Origin: Thermohalobaculum sp039805905 | Lineage (GTDB): Bacteria > Pseudomonadota > Alphaproteobacteria > Rhodobacterales > Rhodobacteraceae | DNA length: 64,000 nt | Assembly: GCA_039805905.1 (NCBI GenBank) | Contig: JBDIVM010000003.1 | Span: 186,001-250,000, forward strand | Direction: 5' to 3' | Shown: piece after piece, positions 25,318 through 32,178 of the stretch | How the letters are laid out: every line of letters begins with the position of its first letter | Position numbering within the stretch: position 1 is the first letter of the stretch | Notes under the pieces: model-generated | Databases searched by the model: none | What the model saw: the letters and a program-made list of their open reading frames with translations, nothing else | Told to the model about the DNA's origin: nothing | Translations under genes and position numbers: made by a program

Positions 25318-25791
25318 TCATTTCTTTCCTGCTACGGCACGCGTCAATCGCGGTATCTGGAGTCTGGCTCGGTCGATTTGCCGAGCGAGGTCGTGCAATG
25401 TTGATGCCGTGTATTCGGCGTCGGTGCCACGATTCGAGGTCATGACACGAGCTTCGCCGGCCTCCGTGTCTGCCGATGCGCCCTTCAGCCCGTGGCAGAT
25501 CGCATTGCGCGCGGTCTGCGCCTCGGCCACCGACGCGAACAGTGTTTCAACCGAAGACGTATGCTGTGCATTCCCTCTGGCTGCGCGTTTGTGGAGATCC
25601 CTCCACCGATCCAGCTTCTTGCCAAAGGTGAGCGTCGATCGTTCGGCTCCGTCAGATTCGGAATCGGCCTGCGCCAGCTGTGAAACTGCCAAGTCCAACG
25701 CCTGCTCCATCCAGCCCCAGCACAAGAGCACATAGCCGACCCTAGCCATCAGATCATCAAGTGCCGAAATCTTCCGGATATCGCGTGTCAT
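25318..25791 (-). CDS. Hypothetical HEPN-like protein with RNxxxH motif
   Basis: A 157-aa, mostly helical protein of unknown function. It has an N-terminal helix GYVLLCWGWMEQALDLAVSQL and then TLTFGKKLDRWRDL. A late helix contains ARNAICHGL (R95, N96, H100), the R-N-x3-H pattern of HEPN-domain ribonucleases found in toxins and abortive infection systems. No antitoxin or nucleotidyltransferase partner is evident beside it. GC content is visibly lower than in flanking core genes. The start is uncertain: ATG at 25791 is chosen, ATG at 25809 is possible, and longer frames upstream look like antisense artefacts. Confidence 0.55.
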   Translation of the reverse strand: MTRDIRKISALDDLMARVGYVLLCWGWMEQALDLAVSQLAQADSESDGAERSTLTFGKKLDRWRDLHKRAARGNAQHTSSVETLFASVAEAQTARNAICHGLKGASADTEAGEARVMTSNRGTDAEYTASTLHDLARQIDRARLQIPRLTRAVAGKK

Positions 25792-26002
25792 TCGATGCTC
25801 GGCTCGCATGGCGGAAGTGGAGGATTTCTCTGCAGCCCAATGATCCAGCGGCATACGAAGAGAAATTTCAAGGTGGTGCGACCTGTAGTGTGCGGTTCCG
25901 CGCCCCCTTTGCACTGCCTCCGGTGGGGTGAAACCCCACCCGCCGCCCTTGACCCCGCGCCCCCGTGCCGCATCCTGTCCCCATGACCCGCGAGCGCACC
26001 CC

Positions 26003-26506
26003 ATGAGCCGCGCCTTCACCCGGGAGGATGACGGCACCAGGCCCGAGGCCCTGCCGGACCTGCCGCAGAGCCCGCATCCGAACTATGTCACCCCCGCCGG
26101 TCTCGCCGCCCTGCAGGCCCGGCTCACGCAGGCGCGGGCGGCGATGGCCGGACTGCTCCCGCGCCGGGACGAGACCGACGCCCGCCTCCCCGTCGCCATG
26201 GCTGAACGCGACATCCGCTTCCTCGAGGAACGGCTGCGGCGCGCGATCCGGATCGACCCCGCGACGCAGCCCCCCGGCATCGCCGCCTTCGGCGCCGAGG
26301 TCGAGGTGGAGGACGAGGAGGGCCGGCGCCGCAGCTTCCGGATCGTCGGCGAGGACGAGGCCGACGCCGCCGCCGGGCTCATCACGCTCTTCTCGCCGCT
26401 CGGCCGGGCGCTGATCGGTCTCCGCCCCGGCGACACCGCCCTCTGGGACCGCCCGGCAGGCCGGCTCGAGCTCGCGGTCGTTGCGGTGCGGTTCCCCGGC
26501 GGCTGA
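26003..26506 (+). CDS. GreA/GreB-family transcription elongation factor
   Basis: A 167-aa Gre-like protein. The N-terminal coiled-coil region starts NYVTPAGLAALQARLTQ. The tip and second helix contain RDIRFLEERLRRA. The C-terminal FKBP-like domain has FRIVGEDEAD and FSPLGRALIGLRPGD. Gre factors stimulate RNA polymerase to cleave backtracked transcripts. It is closer in layout to GreB-type paralogues than to the housekeeping GreA. The frame is open upstream, but the ATG at 26003 fits family length. It borders the AT-rich accessory patch. Confidence 0.85.
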   Translation: MSRAFTREDDGTRPEALPDLPQSPHPNYVTPAGLAALQARLTQARAAMAGLLPRRDETDARLPVAMAERDIRFLEERLRRAIRIDPATQPPGIAAFGAEVEVEDEEGRRRSFRIVGEDEADAAAGLITLFSPLGRALIGLRPGDTALWDRPAGRLELAVVAVRFPGG

Positions 26507-26605
26507 GGCGGCCGGGCCCTCCCTGCGCACGGCCCCGACCGTGAGTACTTTTTGCAAATCCAATGACATCAAACGGTTAGAGACAGGCTCAAGCGTGAGC
26601 CCGCC

Positions 26606-27397
26606 CTACAGCCGTTCCAGCCACAACCCGACCTTGCCGAGAAACGCCTCCGGCTGCTCGGCATGGAGGAAGTGCCCGGCCCCCGGCAGCGCCTCGATCT
26701 CGGCCGACGGGAAGAGGGCCCGGATGCGCGGATGGGTCTCGGGCGGCACGTAAGGCGAGGCCCCGCCGCGAAGGAAGAGCGCCGGCCCCTCCCAGGCCGG
26801 CTCGGGCAGGTTGGCCGGGAAGCCGAGCAACGCTTCCATGTTCCGCCCCAGCGCGTCGAGGTTGATCCGCCACCGCGCCCGGCCGTCCTCGATGGCGAGG
26901 TTCTGGAGCAGGAACGCCCGCAGCATCGGGTCGGGCACCGCGCCGGCCAGCATCGGCTCGGCATCCGAGCGGCGCGCGACCCGGCCGAGGTCCACCGCCT
27001 GCATGGCCCGGACGTAGTCCAGATGCGAATGGGAATGCGGCACCGGGGCGATGTCGGCCACGATCAGCCCCGCCAGCAGCTCCGGCGCGATCAGCGCCAG
27101 CGTCATCGCCGCCTTGCCCCCCATGGAATGGCCGAGCAGCACCGCCCGGCCGCCGGCCAGCCGCCCGATCGCATCGGCCAGATCCTCGGCCATGGCCGGA
27201 TAGGTATGTTCCGGCGCCCAGGGCGAGGCGCCGTGGTTGCGCATGTCGACCATGATGACGCGCCGGGTCGTCGCCAGCCGCCGCCCCAGCGTGTTGAAGT
27301 TCCGCGCCGAGCCGAAGAGCCCATGGGCGATCACCAGCGGCGGGCCACGCTCGCCCTGCGCCGCGGGGTGCTCGAGATGGGCGAGGGTCAGGGGCAT
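26606..27397 (-). CDS. Alpha/beta hydrolase
   Basis: A 263-aa alpha/beta-hydrolase of the YbfF-like esterase group. It has the oxyanion strand LVIAHGLFGSARNF, the MRNHGASP segment, and the nucleophile elbow LLGHSMGGKAAM with Ser near residue 97. The catalytic His is in GAGHFLHAEQPEAF. An acidic residue would be the third member. It starts at ATG 27397 after CGGAGGACC. It is divergent from the pyroglutamyl peptidase-like gene. The acyl substrate is unknown. Confidence 0.9.
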   Translation of the reverse strand: MPLTLAHLEHPAAQGERGPPLVIAHGLFGSARNFNTLGRRLATTRRVIMVDMRNHGASPWAPEHTYPAMAEDLADAIGRLAGGRAVLLGHSMGGKAAMTLALIAPELLAGLIVADIAPVPHSHSHLDYVRAMQAVDLGRVARRSDAEPMLAGAVPDPMLRAFLLQNLAIEDGRARWRINLDALGRNMEALLGFPANLPEPAWEGPALFLRGGASPYVPPETHPRIRALFPSAEIEALPGAGHFLHAEQPEAFLGKVGLWLERL

Positions 27398-27492
27398 CGG
27401 CGGTCCTCCGGTTGCGGCACGGAGGTAGCCGGGGCCGCGCCCCGCCGCAACCCCGCTTGCGCCCGGCCACGCGGCGCGGCAGGGTCCGGAGC

Positions 27493-28047
27493 ATGCCACG
27501 CGTGCTGCTGACCGGCTTCGAGCCCTTCCGCCACTGGGCGGTCAACTCCTCCTGGGAGGCGGTGCGCCTTGTCGCCGCCCGCCTGCGCCTGCCTGCGGCA
27601 CGCCTGCCGGTCGACCACCGGGCGGCGGCCGAGCGCATTCGCGAGCTCGTCGCCGCGACCGGGGCCGGGGTGGTCCTGCTCACCGGCCTCGCCGCCGGCC
27701 CGGCGCCCCGCCTCGAGCGGTTCGGCCGGGCGGGGCCGCTCTCGCCCCATGGCGGGCCGGTGCTCCGCACCGGCCGCTGGCCCTTCGCCGCAGCGCTGGC
27801 GGCGGCGCGGGCGCGCGGACTGCCGCTCCGCCTCTCGGACGATGCCGGCCTGTATGTCTGCGACACCACCTACTGGGCAGCGCTCGGCACCACCGCCCCG
27901 CGCGTCGCCTTCCTGCACCTGCCGCCCGTTGGTCCGGTCTGGACGCCCGCCCGCAGCGCAAAGGCGGTCGAGGCGGTGCTGGGCGCAGCGCTGTGGGGCG
28001 CGTCGGTGGCAGGCGGCAACAGGCCGTCGGGCGGCCGCCCGGTGTGA
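27493..28047 (+). CDS. Pyroglutamyl-peptidase I-like protein (peptidase C15)
   Basis: A 184-aa protein resembling pyrrolidone-carboxylate peptidases, which remove N-terminal pyroglutamate. The N-terminus VLLTGFEPFRHWAVNSSWEAV is diagnostic. The likely catalytic residues are Cys123 in YVCDTTYW and His142 in FLHLPP, with Glu in RLERFG. It is shorter than typical members (about 210 aa), and the Cys-His spacing is shorter, so activity may differ. The 95 bp separating it from the divergent hydrolase gene must carry both promoters. Confidence 0.8.
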   Translation: MPRVLLTGFEPFRHWAVNSSWEAVRLVAARLRLPAARLPVDHRAAAERIRELVAATGAGVVLLTGLAAGPAPRLERFGRAGPLSPHGGPVLRTGRWPFAAALAAARARGLPLRLSDDAGLYVCDTTYWAALGTTAPRVAFLHLPPVGPVWTPARSAKAVEAVLGAALWGASVAGGNRPSGGRPV

Positions 28048-28113
28048 CGGTAACGGTCCGGTAACCATCCGGCGCCAAACCTCGTCACACGGGGCAGCGG
28101 ACGGGAGCGCCGC

Positions 28114-28893
28114 ATGGCGAGGAGGAGGCCGGCGGGCGCGAACGGGTCGCCGGAAGGGTTCGGCGACCGGGGTGGCGCGACCCTGTTTTCCGGACCCGGC
28201 GCAGCCGCGCCGGACGCCGGGCCGCCGCACTATACCGGCCATCGCGAGCGGTTGCGGGAGCGGTTCCTCGCCTCCGGGCCCGGCAGCCTCGCCGACTACG
28301 AGATGCTCGAGCTGGTGCTGTTCCGCGCAATTCCGCGGCGCGACGTCAAGCCGCTCGCCAAGCGGCTCCTGGTCGAGTTCGGCGATTTCAATGGCGTGAT
28401 CTCTGCTCCCGTGACGCGCCTCGGCGAGATCGGCGGCCTTGGCCGGCCTGCGATCTGCGAGCTGAAGCTCGTCGAAGCGGCGGCGCAGCGCCTGGCACGC
28501 GCCCGGGTGCTGAAGCGGCCGGTGCTGACAAGCTGGGCGGCCTTGATGGACTACTGCAAGGCGGCGATGGCGCACCGCGCGACCGAGCAGTTCCGCGTGC
28601 TCTTTCTCGACCGCAAGAACGTGCTGGTCGCCGACGAGGAGCAGGCCCGAGGCACGGTCGACCACGTGCCCGTCTATCCTCGCGAGGTCGTCAAGCGCGC
28701 GCTTGAGCTCAACGCCTCGGCGCTGATCCTGGTGCACAACCACCCGTCGGGCGACCCAACGCCGAGCCAGGCGGACATCGACATGACGCGCCAGATCGAA
28801 AATGCCGCGAGTGCGGTCGGCATCGTCGTCCACGACCATGTGGTGATCGGACGGGAGAGACATGCGAGCCTTCGCTCGCTCGGCCTGTTCTGA
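28114..28893 (+). CDS. radC: RadC-family (JAB/MPN domain) protein
   Basis: A 259-aa protein of the RadC/DUF2466 family. A helix-hairpin-helix region precedes the JAMM metalloprotease-like domain. The zinc motif is HNHPSGDPTPSQAD (H208, H210, D221). The N-terminal RERLRERFLASGPGSLADYEMLELVLF is typical. The old link to DNA repair in E. coli has been withdrawn, and the true role is unclear. The N-terminal 40 residues are Gly/Ala-rich and probably disordered. It is followed by the minus-strand tRNA-Ala gene. Confidence 0.94.
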   Translation: MARRRPAGANGSPEGFGDRGGATLFSGPGAAAPDAGPPHYTGHRERLRERFLASGPGSLADYEMLELVLFRAIPRRDVKPLAKRLLVEFGDFNGVISAPVTRLGEIGGLGRPAICELKLVEAAAQRLARARVLKRPVLTSWAALMDYCKAAMAHRATEQFRVLFLDRKNVLVADEEQARGTVDHVPVYPREVVKRALELNASALILVHNHPSGDPTPSQADIDMTRQIENAASAVGIVVHDHVVIGRERHASLRSLGLF

Positions 28894-28993
28894 TCGCACA
28901 GGACGTCAGGGCCGACCCCGCCCCGAGAGGTACATGGCAGCCCTATCCCGGCGCCTCAGTCCCCGCCGCCGCCCGCCGGCGACCCGAGGTTTC

Positions 28994-29069
<76 letters not shown>

Positions 29070-29201
29070 AGAACTCAGAATTTCGCTGGCGACCGACCGG
29101 AGGGAGTTTCTCCGTTCGGCGCGCGGAACCTAGGAGCAACCCCGCCCCAGTTCAAGTGGAAAATCGCCGCCCCGCTGCGCCGCCGCCTTCCCGGTCCGGC
29201 T

Positions 29202-29639
29202 TCAGAGTTTGGCGAGATCCTCCGGATCCTCGGCAAGATCCGCGAGCTCTTCCTCGTCCGCCTCATCGCCGAGCAGGATCTCGTCCTCGAAGTCTTCTAG
29301 CTCCTTGCTCTCGTCGTCCTCGCCTTCGTCCTTGCCCGGCTCCTCCGCATCGTCGTCATCCGCCAGGTCGAGCGACGGTTCCTCGATGAGGGTTTCGCTC
29401 TCCTCCTCATCGTCGGCCGTCTCGACGTCTTCCTCGTCGATCAACTCCTCTTCGCGGGCCGTGACCTTCGTCGCTGCCGCGACGGTCGCGCCCGGCCGGA
29501 CGCGCTTCGGCTTGGCGATCACGGAGACATCGACCCCGCTCGCGCATTTCGGGCAGACAACGGGATTCCGCAGCATGTCGTAAAACCGCGCGCCGCAGCT
29601 CGTGCATGTGTGTTTCACGCCCCATTCAGGTTTGGGCAT
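29202..29639 (-). CDS. FYDLN-acid domain protein (TIGR02300 family)
   Basis: A 145-aa protein of a family nearly confined to alphaproteobacteria. The N-terminus GVKHTCTSCGARFYDMLRNPVVCPKC forms a zinc-ribbon-like CxxC...CxxC pair around the FYD motif. The rest is a long, extremely acidic tail of Glu and Asp, probably disordered. Function is unknown; nucleic-acid mimicry or metal binding are guesses. The ATG at 29639 has GGAG 8 nt upstream. A TTGACA -35 lies at 29702-29707. Confidence 0.88.
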   Translation of the reverse strand: MPKPEWGVKHTCTSCGARFYDMLRNPVVCPKCASGVDVSVIAKPKRVRPGATVAAATKVTAREEELIDEEDVETADDEEESETLIEEPSLDLADDDDAEEPGKDEGEDDESKELEDFEDEILLGDEADEEELADLAEDPEDLAKL

Positions 29640-29678
29640 TACAATCTCCATTCGCCGCCGGGTTCGTGCGAAGAAGCG

Positions 29679-29707
29679 CCCATGCCACAGTCGCGCACCC
29701 GTGTCAA
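29679..29707 (-). promoter_or_regulatory. Promoter candidate of the FYDLN-acid gene
   Basis: On the minus strand a perfect -35 TTGACA (29702-29707) is followed after 17 bp by CATGGG, a weak -10. Strong -35 with weak -10 is common in Rhodobacter housekeeping promoters. It would give a leader of about 33 nt. Confidence 0.4.
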
Positions 29708-29772
29708 AACAAGAATGCCGTGCTGTCCGGAACGCACCTGCGGCATTTTTTGTGCGGGCGCGAAAGGAATGC

Positions 29773-29801
29773 TTGCCGCGACATTTTTGTGTCACTACTC
29801 T
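29773..29801 (+). promoter_or_regulatory. Promoter candidate of phaZ
   Basis: A -35 TTGCCG (29773-29778) and -10 TACTCT (29796-29801) are 17 bp apart. The site is 38 bp upstream of the phaZ start codon, in a locally AT-richer stretch. Confidence 0.45.
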
Positions 29802-29839
29802 AAAGTGGTCAGGGGGACATACCGGAACAGGAACGCTTC

Positions 29840-31093
29840 GTGCTGTACCATGCTTACGAGTTGACCCATGCCGCCATGGGTCCGATGCGGGCGGCGGCGC
29901 GTATGAGTGGCGAGGCGCTGCGAAACCCCTTCTTTCCCTTCGCCGCCACCCTGCCGGCCCGTGCCACCGCCGCGGCCTGCGAGATGTTCGTCGCGGCAAC
30001 CAAACGCTACGGCAAGCCGGATTTCGGCATCGACGAGACCGACGTCGCCGGGAAGGCGGTTCCCGTGGTCGAGGATGTGGTGGCCGAGAAACCGTTCTGC
30101 CGATTGATCCATTTTCGCCGCGACTCCGCCGCTGCCGCGGCCAGAAAGGACCCGAAGGTCCTGATGGTCGCCCCGATGTCGGGACATTTCGCGACCCTGC
30201 TCCGCGGCACGATCGCGGCGATGCTGCCCGAGCACGAGGTCTATGTCACGGACTGGCGTGACGCACGCGACGTGCCGGTCTCGTCCGGCATCTTCGACCT
30301 CGATGACTACACCGATTATGTCAGCGACTTTTGTCAGCTGCTCGCGGCGGGTGGCGAGAGGGTCTCCGTCATGGCCGTCTGCCAGCCGGGCGTTCCCTGT
30401 CTCGCGTCGGCAAGCCTCATGGCCGAGGACGGCGACCCGGCGCGGCCAGCCTCGCTCATCCTCATGGGCAGCCCGATCGACACCCGCATCAACGAGACCG
30501 AGCCGAACAAGCTGGCAAAGACCCGCGACCTCAGCTGGTTCGAGAAGAATGTCATCGTGACCGTTCCCTGGCCGAACCAGGGGTTCCTCCGCCGGGTCTA
30601 TCCGGGCTTCCTGCAGCTCTCGGGGTTCATGTCGATGAATCTCGACCGCCATGTCGACGCCCATCTCGAGCAGTTCCGGCACCTTGTGAGGGGCGACGGA
30701 GATTCCGCGGCGGCGCACCGGGCCTTCTATGACGAGTATCTCGCGGTCATGGATCTCACCGCAGAGTTCTATCTGCAGACGGTCGAGACCGTTTTCCAGA
30801 GGCACGCGCTGCCGACCGGCTCGTACCGTCACCGCGACCGCCCTGTCCGCCCGCAGGCGAACCGCGACATCGCGCTGATGGCGATCGAGGGCGAGAAGGA
30901 CGACATCACCGGGCGCGGGCAGACCATGGCGGCGCTCGAACTCTGCCCCGAGCTGCCGGATGCCCGGCGTTGCGCATACCTGCAGCAGCAGGTCGGCCAT
31001 TACGGCGTCTTCAACGGGTCCCGGTTCCGGAACGAGATCCAGCCGCGCATGCGCGACTTCATTCGTGCAAACCGCGCAGCCGTGCGGGGTTGA
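29840..31093 (+). CDS. phaZ: Intracellular polyhydroxybutyrate depolymerase
   Basis: PhaZ hydrolyses native intracellular polyhydroxybutyrate granules. The 417-aa protein begins with the conserved MLYHAYELTHAAMGP, which requires the GTG at 29840; AGGAAC lies 9 nt upstream. It has LMVAPMSGHFATLLRGT, the nucleophile Cys181 in VCQPGVP (matching C183 of the Ralstonia enzyme), an acidic motif near EGEKDDITG, and His387 in GHYGVFNG. No phaC or phasin gene is adjacent. It links to the neighbouring ethylmalonyl-CoA pathway genes through crotonyl-CoA and acetyl-CoA metabolism. Confidence 0.95.
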   Translation: MLYHAYELTHAAMGPMRAAARMSGEALRNPFFPFAATLPARATAAACEMFVAATKRYGKPDFGIDETDVAGKAVPVVEDVVAEKPFCRLIHFRRDSAAAAARKDPKVLMVAPMSGHFATLLRGTIAAMLPEHEVYVTDWRDARDVPVSSGIFDLDDYTDYVSDFCQLLAAGGERVSVMAVCQPGVPCLASASLMAEDGDPARPASLILMGSPIDTRINETEPNKLAKTRDLSWFEKNVIVTVPWPNQGFLRRVYPGFLQLSGFMSMNLDRHVDAHLEQFRHLVRGDGDSAAAHRAFYDEYLAVMDLTAEFYLQTVETVFQRHALPTGSYRHRDRPVRPQANRDIALMAIEGEKDDITGRGQTMAALELCPELPDARRCAYLQQQVGHYGVFNGSRFRNEIQPRMRDFIRANRAAVRG

Positions 31094-31125
31094 TCGCATC
31101 CCTTGGCCGGGGCAGTCTCGCGGCC

Positions 31126-31857
31126 ATGGCTGATCCTGTGATTGCCCTCGACGACCCAGAAATCGCCGTGCGCCTTCGCGTCACCCCGCGGGCGCGGCGC
31201 TTCACCCTCAGGGTTGCTCCGGGAGGTGGCGCGGTGCTCACCCTGCCGCCTGGCGTACCGATGGCAGAGGCCCGGACGTTCCTCCTGCGCCAGTCCGGCT
31301 GGCTTGCCCGCATGCTGGAGCGTCACCCCGGACCGGTCGCAGTCGGCCCCGGAGCCGTCCTGCCGGTCGCCGGCCGCGCGGTCGAGGTCGTGCGGACCGA
31401 TGGTCCCCGCCGGCCGCCCCGGATCGAGGCCGGCCGGCTGCTCGTCCCCGGCACGGGCGCCGCCGGACCGCGGATCGCCGCCTGGCTCAAGCTCCGCGCC
31501 CGCGACGCGCTGGTGCCGGCGGCGGCGCGTTATGCGGCACTGCTCGGGCGACCGGTCGCGGGAGTCAGCCTCCGCGACACCCGCTCGCGCTGGGGCGCCT
31601 GTTCCTCGGCGGGGAGGCTCACCTTCTCATGGCGGCTCGCCATGGCGCCGCCCGAGGTGCTCGACTATGTCGCTGCGCACGAGGCAGCGCATCTCGCCGA
31701 GATGAACCACGCGCCCCGGTTCTGGGCGGTGGTCGAGAGGCTGATGCCGGACTACCCGCCCCGCCGCGCCTGGCTCAAGCGCCACGGGCGCGACCTGCTT
31801 GGCTACAACTTCGCGTGCGCGGATGACCGTGCAGCCACGCCTGTCGAGGAGGACTGA
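31126..31857 (+). CDS. YgjP-like (SprT/M48-related) metallopeptidase
   Basis: A 243-aa protein of the YgjP/DUF45 family. The signature WGACSSAGRLTFSWRL is followed by YVAAHEAAHLAEMNHAPRFW with the zinc-binding HExxH (H185, E186, H189) and the third His at H200. It starts 33 nt after phaZ. YgjP-like proteins are predicted metal-dependent hydrolases or proteases, with little experimental work. The neighbouring DUF1330 gene starts 3 nt after its stop, so both are co-transcribed. Confidence 0.9.
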   Translation: MADPVIALDDPEIAVRLRVTPRARRFTLRVAPGGGAVLTLPPGVPMAEARTFLLRQSGWLARMLERHPGPVAVGPGAVLPVAGRAVEVVRTDGPRRPPRIEAGRLLVPGTGAAGPRIAAWLKLRARDALVPAAARYAALLGRPVAGVSLRDTRSRWGACSSAGRLTFSWRLAMAPPEVLDYVAAHEAAHLAEMNHAPRFWAVVERLMPDYPPRRAWLKRHGRDLLGYNFACADDRAATPVEED

Positions 31858-31860
31858 GGG

Positions 31861-32172
31861 ATGGCAAAGGGTTACTGGATCGGCCGCGTCGATGTCACCG
31901 ACGCCGACGCCTACAAGCGCTATGTTGCCGCCAACGCGGCGGCTCTCGCCAAGTATGGCGCCCGCTTCCTCGTGCGTGGGGGAGCCTTCGAGGCCGTCGA
32001 GGGCACGGCGCGCGCCCGCAACGTGGTGATCGAGTTTCCGAGCTACGAGGCGGCGATCGACTGCTACCGCTCGCCCGAATATGCCGGCGCGCTGGCGATC
32101 CGGCGCGACGCCGGCATCGCCGACGTCCTGGTGATCGAGGGTTATGACGGCCCGCAGCCGGGCGCGACTTAG
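31861..32172 (+). CDS. DUF1330 protein
   Basis: A 103-aa dimeric alpha-beta barrel type protein. The family signature is visible in GYWIGRVDVTDADAYKRYVAANAAALAKYGA, RFLVRGG and FPSYEAAIDCYRSPEYAGAL. The fold is related to antibiotic monooxygenases and EthD-like proteins, but function is unknown. It is nearly fused to the upstream peptidase gene and convergent with the penicillin-binding protein gene, 6 bp away. Confidence 0.9.
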   Translation: MAKGYWIGRVDVTDADAYKRYVAANAAALAKYGARFLVRGGAFEAVEGTARARNVVIEFPSYEAAIDCYRSPEYAGALAIRRDAGIADVLVIEGYDGPQPGAT

Positions 32173-32178
32173 CCCCGC

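Noticed and set aside
24763..26546. TGAGTACT copies at both sides of the accessory patch as possible attachment repeats
   Set aside because: Only 8 bp match and the right copy lies beyond the core gre gene; no integrase or target duplication supports it.
26586..26601. GGCTCA-AGCG-TGAGCC hairpin at the end of the alpha/beta hydrolase gene
   Set aside because: The stem is only 6 bp, overlaps the end region of the gene and lacks a T-tract in either direction.
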